Positions 7,444-15,042 of a stretch of DNA of 64,000 bases are shown piece by piece. Source of the stretch: JASGCK01 sp031538565 (GTDB lineage Bacteria; Pseudomonadota; Gammaproteobacteria; Burkholderiales; Burkholderiaceae_C); contig JAVKLS010000041.1 in NCBI GenBank assembly GCA_031538565.1, positions 9,847 to 73,846 on the forward strand, given 5' to 3'. A program made the translations under genes and the position numbers. The stretch's first letter is position 1, and each line of letters opens with the position of its first letter. The notes beneath the pieces were generated by a model. It was given only the letters and a program-made list of their open reading frames with translations, was not told the DNA's origin and did no database searches.

Positions 7444-9591
7444 CTAAATCGACAGCGGGTCCACCTCTAGTGCCCAGCGCAGTACGCCCGTTGTTTTAAG
7501 TGCGCGCAGATACGGCTGCCATGCACTGAGCATCCGCTGCAGAGCTATCCGCGATGCCGCCTCTACCAGCATCTGTGCCCGCTCTATGTTGGCGATGCGC
7601 TGCATATTCATAGGTACAGCAGGATACAGAGTGACGTAATTTTTGGATGCGGGGTCGCGCCAAGCTTCAAAGGAGGCCTCGGTTTGCACTGCCGCCGCCG
7701 CCGCATCTAAAAAAGTTTGCGCAACCGCTTGCGTTCGCCCTTCGGCGCGCAGCAAGGCTTGATACGTAAAGGGCGGCATTCCAGCGCCTTGGCGCTCGGC
7801 GAGTTGATTGGCGGCAAATGCAGGGTAGTCGTGCTTTGCCAGCGCGGCATAAAGCGGATGCTGCGGATGGTGCGTCTGCAGCCACATTTGCGCGTGCTGA
7901 CTCACCGCAGCGTCGCGCCCTGCACGCCCCGCCGCTTGCATTAGCAGGGAAAACAAGCGCTCGGGTGCGCGAAAGTCTGCGGCAAACAATGCGCTATCAG
8001 GGTTGACGGCCGCTACCAGCGTGATGCGTCTAAAGTCGTGCCCCTTGGTCACCATTTGCGTGCCAACTAGCACATCGACCTCCCCCGCATGAACGCTTGC
8101 CATATGCGCCTCTAAGTTGCCTTTGCCGCGTGCGCTATCGGCATCAATTCGCAAAACACGCAGCTTGCCGTTTGTGCGCGCTGCGAGCTGCGTGATTAAA
8201 GACTCTTCCAGTTGTTCGGTTCCGCGTCCTTGCATCCCAAGGTCTAAATTGCCGCAGGCAGGACATTGACGCGGCACGGGGCTGGCGAGCGCGCAGTGGT
8301 GACAGCGCAAGCGTCTGTCCAGCTTGTGGAAGACTTGATTGGCGCTGCAATTGGGGCAGGCGCTTGTCCAGTCGCAGCTGCCGCAGGTGAGCACGGGTGC
8401 GTAGCCGCGTCGATTTAAAAATAGCAACGACTGCTCGCCACGCGCAGTGCGCTCAAGGATGGCGTCCATCAGCGCTGGCGCCAGTCCCGCAGCCATCGCG
8501 CCTTTGCTTTGCAATCGCATATCGATCAAATGCACGGTGGGCATGACGGCGCTTCGGATGCGCGACGGCATATTCAGTCGCTCGTAGCGGGCGGGTTTGC
8601 CGTGGGATGCGGTGGCGTTTTGCCAGCTCTCGATCGAAGGCGTTGCGGAGCCCAAAATCACCTGAACATCACCCGAGTTGGCGCGGTAAATGGCCAAATC
8701 GCGGGCCGAATAACGCGCCCCGTCTTGACTTTTATAGCTGGGGTCGTGCTCCTCGTCCACCACAATTAAGCGCAGATGAGGCAGTGAGGCAAACACAGCA
8801 AGACGCGTTCCAAGCACCAATCGCGCCTGTCCCGTGTGCGCAGCAAGCCAGCTTGCAAGGCGCTGGGCGGGCGTAAGTCCACTGTGCATCAGCACGACCG
8901 TGCCCGCGCCAAACTGCGCCTCCATGCGCGCTTGAAACCGCACTTCCATTTGCGGTGTGAGGTTGATTTCTGGAACCATGACCAGCGCTTGGGCGAGGGG
9001 GGTGCTTGCCAACACCTGCTCGATGCGGCGCAAATAAACCTCGGTTTTGCCGCTGCCTGTCGCTCCAAATAATAGCTTGGGGCGTGGATCGCCGGCACTC
9101 AGCGCGGTTAGTACTTGCTCTTGCTCCGTGCTCAACTTGCTAAGAGGGGTGCTAGGCTGTGATGGCTGCGGCGTGAGTTTTTCAGCAGCTGATCTTTTGC
9201 TACGCCTTGCCAAAAGACGAGCAACTTGTTTGGAGTCAAAATCGCGCAGTTGAGGCGGCAGGGCTGCCATCGCCAACTCGCCCGCGTAGCGCTGGTAGTA
9301 GCTGGCGGCAAAGCGAATAAGGTCGCACCAAGCTGCGCCCAGCGGCGTAATTTCTAGCACTGCGACGATGGTTTTGATTTCGGCAGGTGGAGCGCTTACT
9401 TGCACAAAATCGCCCAACCAGACAACGCCTAACAACTCTCGTGCGCCCAGCGGTACGCGAACCAACGTGCCCGCAGGTAGCGCTTCGGTGTGGGCGTAGC
9501 TGAGCACTTCGGGCAAGCGACTGTGTGCGGGCGTAGGCAGCACGACCGAGACGATCACATCCGCTTTTGCAAAAGCCCCAGAAGGCGGCAT
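7444..9591 (-). CDS. priA: Primosomal protein N' (replication restart helicase PriA)
   Basis: From the ATG at 9591 the protein has 715 residues; an upstream TTG-initiated extension is possible but not homologous-looking. Order: N-terminal DNA 3'-end-binding domain (VVLPTPAHSRLPEVLSY), Walker A LFGATGSGKTEVY, DEEH box (VVDEEHDPSYK), an eight-cysteine zinc-binding region (CGSCDWTSACPNC to CHHC to CPAC), then GTQMVTKGHDF and QAAGRAGR helicase motifs. PriA reloads the replisome at stalled forks. A DnaA-box-like pair lies upstream of the start. The stop abuts the coxC stop. Confidence 0.96.
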   Translation of the reverse strand: MPPSGAFAKADVIVSVVLPTPAHSRLPEVLSYAHTEALPAGTLVRVPLGARELLGVVWLGDFVQVSAPPAEIKTIVAVLEITPLGAAWCDLIRFAASYYQRYAGELAMAALPPQLRDFDSKQVARLLARRSKRSAAEKLTPQPSQPSTPLSKLSTEQEQVLTALSAGDPRPKLLFGATGSGKTEVYLRRIEQVLASTPLAQALVMVPEINLTPQMEVRFQARMEAQFGAGTVVLMHSGLTPAQRLASWLAAHTGQARLVLGTRLAVFASLPHLRLIVVDEEHDPSYKSQDGARYSARDLAIYRANSGDVQVILGSATPSIESWQNATASHGKPARYERLNMPSRIRSAVMPTVHLIDMRLQSKGAMAAGLAPALMDAILERTARGEQSLLFLNRRGYAPVLTCGSCDWTSACPNCSANQVFHKLDRRLRCHHCALASPVPRQCPACGNLDLGMQGRGTEQLEESLITQLAARTNGKLRVLRIDADSARGKGNLEAHMASVHAGEVDVLVGTQMVTKGHDFRRITLVAAVNPDSALFAADFRAPERLFSLLMQAAGRAGRDAAVSQHAQMWLQTHHPQHPLYAALAKHDYPAFAANQLAERQGAGMPPFTYQALLRAEGRTQAVAQTFLDAAAAAVQTEASFEAWRDPASKNYVTLYPAVPMNMQRIANIERAQMLVEAASRIALQRMLSAWQPYLRALKTTGVLRWALEVDPLSI

Positions 9592-9952
9592 GGGTATTAT
9601 TTTTTTCTTGTCCAAATTAGTCGCCTCAGCCGTGCCTTGGGCTTCACAATTTGAGCTAAGTACTTGATTTATAGCCTTCAAAAACTACCCCCATTTTTTG
9701 TGGATAACTTTGTGGGTTACTTGCTTGGGTGCGTGCCAAAGCCCCATTCATCAAGCCCTCCATCAAATTGCTTTAGAAACAAGCAGAAAGTAGATGTTCA
9801 TATAAATCAATTACTTAGATGAAAAGATTGGTTGCGCATCGGTCGTACAAAGGGGGTTGACAGTTTTTTGGGAGATTTCACTTTTATGTGCATAAGATGA
9901 CCCCTTATTCCGTGAGGATTGGCGGCTAATGGGGCGTGGAACTCTCGTGAAA
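9592..9952. other. Intergenic region between priA and ybeY
   Basis: These 361 bases hold no convincing gene on either strand. The priA-proximal 90 bases could be an N-terminal extension from a TTG at 9681. The remainder is more AT-rich than the flanks and should contain the priA promoter. Only the DnaA-box-like pair at 9699-9719 and an isolated TTGACA at 9857 stand out. Confidence 0.6.
9699..9719 (-). promoter_or_regulatory. DnaA-box-like pair upstream of priA
   Basis: TGTGGATAA at 9699-9707 is the exact reverse complement of the consensus DnaA box TTATCCACA. TGTGGGTTA at 9711-9719 is a 7/9 match in the same orientation, 12 bases on. The site is about 110 bases upstream of the priA ATG. Regulation of a restart primosome gene by DnaA is plausible but is inference; a single perfect 9-mer can occur by chance. 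Confidence 0.4.
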
Positions 9953-10438
9953 TCATGCTTCGTAGGGGTTGCTATACCCAAGACCTTGCAAAATCAAGAC
10001 TTCCAGCGCCTCCATTCGCGCCGCCTCCGCTGAACTGTGCTCGTGGTCAAAGCCCATCGCGTGCAGCGTGCCGTGCACCAATAAATGCACGTAATGCGCC
10101 CGCAAATCTTTGTTTTGCTCAGTAGCTTCGTGCTCCAGCACGGGCGCGCATAGCACTAAATCTGCTAATAGTACGGGCGATAAGGCATAGTCAAACGTGA
10201 GCACATTGGTGGCGTAGTCTTTGCCTCGATATTGCAAGTTGAGCGCCCGCCCTTCTTTGTCGCCTACAACGCGCACCGTTATTTCTACGGCGTGCACGGG
10301 TGGTTTCGCATGGGCTGCTGCGTGCCTAATGGCTTGTGCGATCGCGTGGCGTGGTACGGCGGCGCGATGCTCTGCCATCTCCCTAGGGGCTGCCCATTGC
10401 AAAGAGAGACTCAATTTAGGATACGATGACCGACTCAT
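9953..10438 (-). CDS. ybeY: Endoribonuclease YbeY (rRNA maturation)
   Basis: From the ATG at 10438 this is a 161-residue UPF0054 metalloprotein; the frame is open upstream but that part is not conserved. The zinc motif HGTLHAMGFDHEH near the C-terminus gives the three His ligands, and LNLQYRGKDYATNVLTF is the family's central signature. YbeY trims 16S rRNA 3' ends and takes part in ribosome quality control. The usual phoH partner gene is not in this window; the gene stands alone between priA and divergent tal. Confidence 0.93.
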   Translation of the reverse strand: MSRSSYPKLSLSLQWAAPREMAEHRAAVPRHAIAQAIRHAAAHAKPPVHAVEITVRVVGDKEGRALNLQYRGKDYATNVLTFDYALSPVLLADLVLCAPVLEHEATEQNKDLRAHYVHLLVHGTLHAMGFDHEHSSAEAARMEALEVLILQGLGYSNPYEA

Positions 10439-10554
10439 AGGGTAAATTATCACCGCAGCGCTTGCTGCGGCAATGGGCTTGTCTTGCGCGAGTGTGCAAA
10501 CAGAGGCCATAAACAATGGATTCTTAAAATGGCAGAAATAAACGTTGCTCCACC

Positions 10555-11505
10555 ATGAACCTACTCGATCAACTCAAACAATACACCACCGTTGTTGCCG
10601 ACACAGGCGACTTCTTGCAGCTGGAGCAATTTAAGCCCACAGATGCCACCACCAATCCATCGCTGATTTTGAAAGCGGTACAAAAAAGTGACTATGCACC
10701 GCTGCTCGCAGAGATCATCAAGGCGCATCCACGCGCACCGATAGATGAGCAAATGGATAGGCTCTTGGTGCGTTTTGGTTGCCAAATTTTGAGCGTCGTG
10801 CCAGGGCGTGTGTCCACTGAAGTCGATGCGCGCTTGAGTTTTGATACCGAGGCAACTCTGGCGCGTGCGCGCCGAGTGGCGCAGTTGTATGCCGATGCGG
10901 GTGTGGATGTTGGCAGTCGCGTGCTTATAAAAATTGCGGCGACGTGGGAGGGCATTGCTGCCGCTGCCGCGCTTGAGCGCGAAGGCGTGCGCACCAACCT
11001 CACGCTGCTGTTTGCGCAGTGCCAAGCGATTGCTTGCGGCGACGCGGGCGTCAAACTCATTTCGCCCTTTGTGGGGCGTATTTACGATTGGCATAAAAAA
11101 GCTGCGGGTAGCGCGTGGAACGAAGTCGAGCGCAGCGGTTGCAACGACCCCGGTGTGCAATCTGTCACCGAAATTTATAACTACTACAAGCACTTTGGCA
11201 TTGCAACGGAGGTGATGGGCGCAAGCTTTAGAAACCTGGGGCAAATCACGGCTCTGGCGGGCTGTGACCTGCTCACTATTTCACCCGACTTGCTGGCAGC
11301 ACTTGCAGCAAGCGACGCATTGCTGCTTCGGCAATTGGTGGCGCAAAACGCTGCCAGCATGAAGCTGGCACGCATTCATTACGACGAAGTTACTTTTAAG
11401 GCGGCGCTTAAAGCCGATACGTGTGCCAGCGAAAAATTAGATGAAGGCATTCGTGCCTTTGCGCTTGACACCGAAAAATTAGAAGCTTTAATGCGCGCGG
11501 TTTAG
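10555..11505 (+). CDS. tal: Transaldolase
   Basis: A 316-residue class I aldolase of the TalB type. It shows TDATTNPSLILKA near residue 30, VDARLSFDT, RVLIKIAATWEG with the Schiff-base lysine near residue 126, GVRTNLTLLF and SPFVGRIYDW. It transfers dihydroxyacetone units between sedoheptulose-7-P and glyceraldehyde-3-P in the pentose phosphate pathway. It is followed by pgi after two bases, so the two form an operon joining the pentose phosphate and upper glycolytic/gluconeogenic nodes. Only a weak ribosome site is visible before the ATG. Confidence 0.96.
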   Translation: MNLLDQLKQYTTVVADTGDFLQLEQFKPTDATTNPSLILKAVQKSDYAPLLAEIIKAHPRAPIDEQMDRLLVRFGCQILSVVPGRVSTEVDARLSFDTEATLARARRVAQLYADAGVDVGSRVLIKIAATWEGIAAAAALEREGVRTNLTLLFAQCQAIACGDAGVKLISPFVGRIYDWHKKAAGSAWNEVERSGCNDPGVQSVTEIYNYYKHFGIATEVMGASFRNLGQITALAGCDLLTISPDLLAALAASDALLLRQLVAQNAASMKLARIHYDEVTFKAALKADTCASEKLDEGIRAFALDTEKLEALMRAV

Positions 11506-11507
11506 CG

Positions 11508-12998
11508 ATGAACTTAACGCAAGCTTTTGCAACTGACCCCGAGCGCTTTGCGCACTTTAGCCAATCCGTTGCCGTGGGTGAGCATGCTATTTTTTGCGAT
11601 CTGTCAAAAAATCTAATTGATCGCAGCATCGAATTCCAACTCATTGCCCGCGCTGCGCGTGCAGGACTAGAGGCAAAGCGCGATGCGATGTTTCGCGGCG
11701 ACGCCATCAACCACACCGAAGAGCGCGCCGTAGGTCATGTGCGCCTGCGCGACCCGCAGGACGGCGAGGTTCGTCCTGTGCTAGATGCGCTGCTTGCTTA
11801 CGCCGACGGCGTTCGCGCCAACGCTGCAATCACCGACATCATCAACATTGGCATTGGCGGCTCCGACCTTGGCCCCGCGTTTGCGGTGCGCGCGCTGGAT
11901 CAGTTTGCCAATCACGGCAAGCGTTACCACTTTGTATCGAATGTGGACGGGCATGAACTGAGCGCCGTGTTACGCCACTGTCAGATCGAGCGCACGCTCT
12001 TCATCATTGCTTCTAAAACGTTTGCCACGGCAGAGACCATGCAAAACGCAAGCAGTGCGCGGGCGTGGTTTGTTGCGCAAGGCGGCACGGTGGACGGCAC
12101 AAGCAAGCTAGATGTGCGCAATCATTTTTGCGCCGTCACCACCAACGTGGTTGCCGCCACCAACTTTGGTATTCACACCACGTTTGGATTTTGGGATTGG
12201 GTGGGCGGACGCTACTCGCTGTGGTCGGCGATCGGCTTGTCTATTGCTGTTGCCATTGGTAGCAAGGGCTTTCGTGCATTTTTGTCTGGTGCGCGCGCAA
12301 TGGACGAGCACTTCCAAACCGCACCACTGGCGCGCAACTTGCCCGTGCGCCTTGGACTATTGGATGTGTATTACCGTAACGATTTGAAACTGACTAGTCG
12401 CTGCGTCGCGCCCTATTCATCAGCGTTGGCGCGTTTGCCCGCGTATTTGCAGCAGCTGGAAATGGAGAGCAATGGCAAGTCGGTGGACGCAAACGGCAAA
12501 CCTCTGGCACAGTCTTCTGCGCCTGTTGTTTGGGGCGAGGCGGGCACGAATGGACAGCACGCATTTTTTCAAATGCTGCATCAAGGCACGGATGTGATTC
12601 CGGTGGAATTTGTCGCCGTTAAAACGCCCACTTACGACGCACAAGACATCAACGCTGCCGCGCATCAACGCGCGTTATTAGCCAATGCCGTCGCGCAAGG
12701 GCAGGCGCTGATGCAGGGCAAGTTGAATGCCGATGGGCATAAAAATTTCGGGGGCAATCGGCCCAGCTCTTTTATTTTGCTCGATGCGCTGACGCCCGAA
12801 ACGCTAGGCGCGTTGATTGCGCTTTATGAGCACCGCGTCTTTGTCTGTGGCGCTGTGTGGAATATCAATAGCTTCGATCAGTTTGGCGTCGAGCTGGGCA
12901 AGGTGCTTGCCAAAGATATTGAGCTGCGACTCTCTAGTCGCCATACGGCGGAGCTAGATGCCTCAACGGCGGGCTTGGTGAACCTGCTTTTACTTTAG
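11508..12998 (+). CDS. pgi: Glucose-6-phosphate isomerase
   Basis: A 496-residue isomerase, slightly short for the family (about 520-550) but with all main blocks: NIGIGGSDLGPA, ASKTFATAETM, FGFWDWVGGRYSLWSAIGL, WGEAGTNGQHAFFQ with the catalytic region, and the C-terminal GAVWNINSFDQFGVELGK signature. It interconverts glucose-6-P and fructose-6-P. Cotranscribed with tal. The 77-bp repeat starts 14 bases after its stop codon. Confidence 0.96.
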   Translation: MNLTQAFATDPERFAHFSQSVAVGEHAIFCDLSKNLIDRSIEFQLIARAARAGLEAKRDAMFRGDAINHTEERAVGHVRLRDPQDGEVRPVLDALLAYADGVRANAAITDIINIGIGGSDLGPAFAVRALDQFANHGKRYHFVSNVDGHELSAVLRHCQIERTLFIIASKTFATAETMQNASSARAWFVAQGGTVDGTSKLDVRNHFCAVTTNVVAATNFGIHTTFGFWDWVGGRYSLWSAIGLSIAVAIGSKGFRAFLSGARAMDEHFQTAPLARNLPVRLGLLDVYYRNDLKLTSRCVAPYSSALARLPAYLQQLEMESNGKSVDANGKPLAQSSAPVVWGEAGTNGQHAFFQMLHQGTDVIPVEFVAVKTPTYDAQDINAAAHQRALLANAVAQGQALMQGKLNADGHKNFGGNRPSSFILLDALTPETLGALIALYEHRVFVCGAVWNINSFDQFGVELGKVLAKDIELRLSSRHTAELDASTAGLVNLLLL

Positions 12999-13012
12999 CT
13001 GCACTGCGCTGA

Positions 13013-13089
13013 ATAACCCTCGCGCGAGTACACTCAAACCGTTTCAATCCCGAAACATTTAACCGTCCGTGAAACTGGGGTAAGTCCAA
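13013..13089 (-). repeat. 77-bp dispersed repeat, copy 1 (inverted relative to copy 2)
   Basis: The reverse complement of this stretch matches 63861-63937 at 75 of 77 positions; the mismatches are at 13049-13050. Identity stops sharply on both sides. Read on the minus strand it begins TTGGACTTACCCCAG and contains a GTTTC/GAAAC inverted repeat and the 10-bp palindrome CTCGCGCGAG. The TGGACTTACCCC-type start resembles the ends of some IS3-family elements, from memory only. It separates pgi from an orphan permease gene. Confidence 0.9.
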
Positions 13090-13120
13090 GTCCAGTTTTG
13101 CAAGAAATGAGATCACTTTC

Positions 13121-13930
13121 ATGAAGCGGCAATTGCACTACGCAGCACTTATTTTGCTGGCGCTTTTTTGCGTCGCGCCTATTGTGGTGATGTTTGCGAC
13201 ATCACTAAAACTACAGACGCAAATTTTTAATACAGGCATCCATTTCATTTTTACGCCGACGCTAGAAAATTATCGCGACGTGCTTGCAGAGAGTGGGTTT
13301 ACGCGCTATCTCAGCAACAGTTTGATTGTGGGAGTCATCTCAACCATCATCACCCTTGTCTTGGGTTGTATGGCCGCCTACGGACTGGCACGATTTCGCT
13401 TTTCGGGTCGCAGCGCCGTTGCCTATACCACGCTCTTGCTGCGTACCGTTCCGTTTGCCGTTTTGGCGGTTCCCGTATTCATGATCTGGAACGAGGCGGG
13501 CATCATCAACTCGCTTGGCGGTTTGATTCTTTTGTATGTTGCGGTAAATTTGCCGTTCACTATTTGGCTGCTATACGGCTTTATTACCCAAGTGCCGATT
13601 GAGCTTGAAGAGGCTGCGCGAATTGATGGCTGCGGACCGCTTCAAGTGTTCTACAAAGTGGTGTTGCCGCTTATCAAACCAGGTCTTGCAGCCGCATCTA
13701 TTTTTACCTTTCGCATTGCTTGGAATGAATTTATTTTGGCGCTGGTGCTTACCGACCGCGCCACGCGAACGCTACCTGTTGCCGCATCGCTCTACATCAC
13801 GGACATCGGCGTGGACTGGGGGCGCATCATGGCGCTAGGCAGCTTAATTGCCATTCCGCCGCTCTTGTTTACATTTATTGCCGCCAGACAAATCATCACT
13901 GGACTCACGGCTGGCGCAGTCAAAGGCTAG
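13121..13930 (+). CDS. Carbohydrate ABC transporter permease (MalG type), orphan
   Basis: A full-length 269-residue inner-membrane permease with six predicted helices. The EAA loop reads EEAARIDGCGPLQVFYKVVLPLIKPG and contacts the ATPase subunit in the family. It belongs to the CUT1 sugar-uptake class (MalG/UgpE-like). No partner permease, ATPase or binding protein of this class is in the window, so it is either a remnant of a lost operon or works with distant genes. The 77-bp repeat sits 31 bases upstream. It overlaps the following SMP-30 gene by one base (TAGTG). Confidence 0.88.
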   Translation: MKRQLHYAALILLALFCVAPIVVMFATSLKLQTQIFNTGIHFIFTPTLENYRDVLAESGFTRYLSNSLIVGVISTIITLVLGCMAAYGLARFRFSGRSAVAYTTLLLRTVPFAVLAVPVFMIWNEAGIINSLGGLILLYVAVNLPFTIWLLYGFITQVPIELEEAARIDGCGPLQVFYKVVLPLIKPGLAAASIFTFRIAWNEFILALVLTDRATRTLPVAASLYITDIGVDWGRIMALGSLIAIPPLLFTFIAARQIITGLTAGAVKG

Positions 13931-14850
13931 TGCGCAAAATGATCGGCGCGGTGGCATTAGAAAAGCTTTGCACGGGCACGGCCTGGGCAGAAGGCCCCGT
14001 TTGGATTCCTTCGCGCAGCGGCGGCTATTTGCTGTGGAGTGATATTCCAAACAACCGCATGATGCGCTGGAGTGAGGCGGATGGCGTGCAAGTCTGGCGC
14101 AGCAATGTTGAGTTCACCAATGGGCACACACTAGACATCAATGGCGATCTTTTGCATTGCTCGCATGGCCTGCGCGCCGTCGTTCGCACGCCGCTTGTGG
14201 ACGGCGAGTTGCACGCCAGCACACCCGATCAACTCGTCGTCAATAGCCACCTTGGCAAACGCCTCAACTCACCCAACGACATTGTTGCCAAGCGCGACGG
14301 AACGATTTGGTTTACCGATCCGTCCTATGGCATTTTGAGCAATCGCGAAGGCTACCAGGCCCCGAGAGAGCAAGCAGGTCACTTTGTTTATTGCTGGAAT
14401 CCTGCGACGCGCACGCTTGCGGCAATGACCAGTCACGTTCCTTTGGCAATTCTTGAGGATCCAAACGGACTTGCCTTCTCGCCTGACGAGTCTATTTTGT
14501 ATGTCAGCGACACCTCGGCTGCGCGGCCCCCAGATGGCTGCGGCAATCATCACATCGTCGCCTTTGATGTCACTCGCGCAAACGACTCTTATGCCCTGCA
14601 CAACCCTCGCATCTTTGCCGTCATAACACCTGGCTTGCCCGATGGTTTTAGAGTGAGCCGCGATGGCAACATCTTCACTAGCAGCCTAGACAGCGTGCAA
14701 GTTTTGAGTCCACAAGGCGCGCTTCTAGAAAAAATTCCTGTGCCCGAAAAAGTGGGCAATTTATGCTTTGGTGGCAACGAAGAGCAGGCGCTCTACATCA
14801 CGGCAAGCACGTCGCTTTATCGGCTGCGCCTTGCGTCCGCTCAAAATTAA
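13930..14850 (+). CDS. SMP-30/gluconolactonase/LRE family sugar lactonase
   Basis: A 306-residue six-bladed beta-propeller. Family metal-site segments are EGPVW (near residue 20), NSPNDIV with the calcium-binding Asn, DPNGLAFSPDE and PDGFRVSRDGN with the catalytic Asp. Members hydrolyse sugar lactones such as glucono- or xylono-lactone. It starts at GTG (an internal ATG follows three codons later) and is coupled to the permease, suggesting a shared sugar pathway. Its last 53 bases include one copy of a 26-bp direct repeat also found beside the hemH stop. Confidence 0.88.
   Translation: MRKMIGAVALEKLCTGTAWAEGPVWIPSRSGGYLLWSDIPNNRMMRWSEADGVQVWRSNVEFTNGHTLDINGDLLHCSHGLRAVVRTPLVDGELHASTPDQLVVNSHLGKRLNSPNDIVAKRDGTIWFTDPSYGILSNREGYQAPREQAGHFVYCWNPATRTLAAMTSHVPLAILEDPNGLAFSPDESILYVSDTSAARPPDGCGNHHIVAFDVTRANDSYALHNPRIFAVITPGLPDGFRVSRDGNIFTSSLDSVQVLSPQGALLEKIPVPEKVGNLCFGGNEEQALYITASTSLYRLRLASAQN
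14798..14823 (+). repeat. 26-bp direct repeat, left copy
   Basis: These 26 bases, inside the SMP-30 3' end, are identical to 17341-17366. The copies bracket about 2.5 kb containing the lipoprotein gene. Identity ends at both edges. The left copy encodes part of the lactonase C-terminus; the right copy is non-coding. Confidence 0.9.
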
Positions 14851-15042
14851 AACCAAAATCGTGCTCATGCGGTTGGATTCGTATTGGTGTTTACCCCCCC
14901 CCGAAATTTCGTTATTTAGATACACTTCAATCGGCTAGATAATTTGGTTGCGTTTGTCAATCCTCTCTTCAGATGATGTGAGCTTAGCTAAATCGGTATA
15001 GCCTATCTGGCATTCATTCGCTTATAAAGAAAGGGCTCAGCC

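Noticed and set aside
9592..9681. TTG-initiated extension of PriA
   Set aside because: No ribosome site, and the added segment does not resemble PriA N-termini.
9857..9898. TTGACA with AT-rich sequence as a promoter
   Set aside because: No -10 hexamer lies at 16-18 bases, and the next plus-strand gene is about 650 bases away beyond ybeY.
10453..10470. CCGCAGC/GCTGCGG hairpin between ybeY and tal as a terminator
   Set aside because: No T-run on either strand and it lies upstream of both divergent genes; function unclear.
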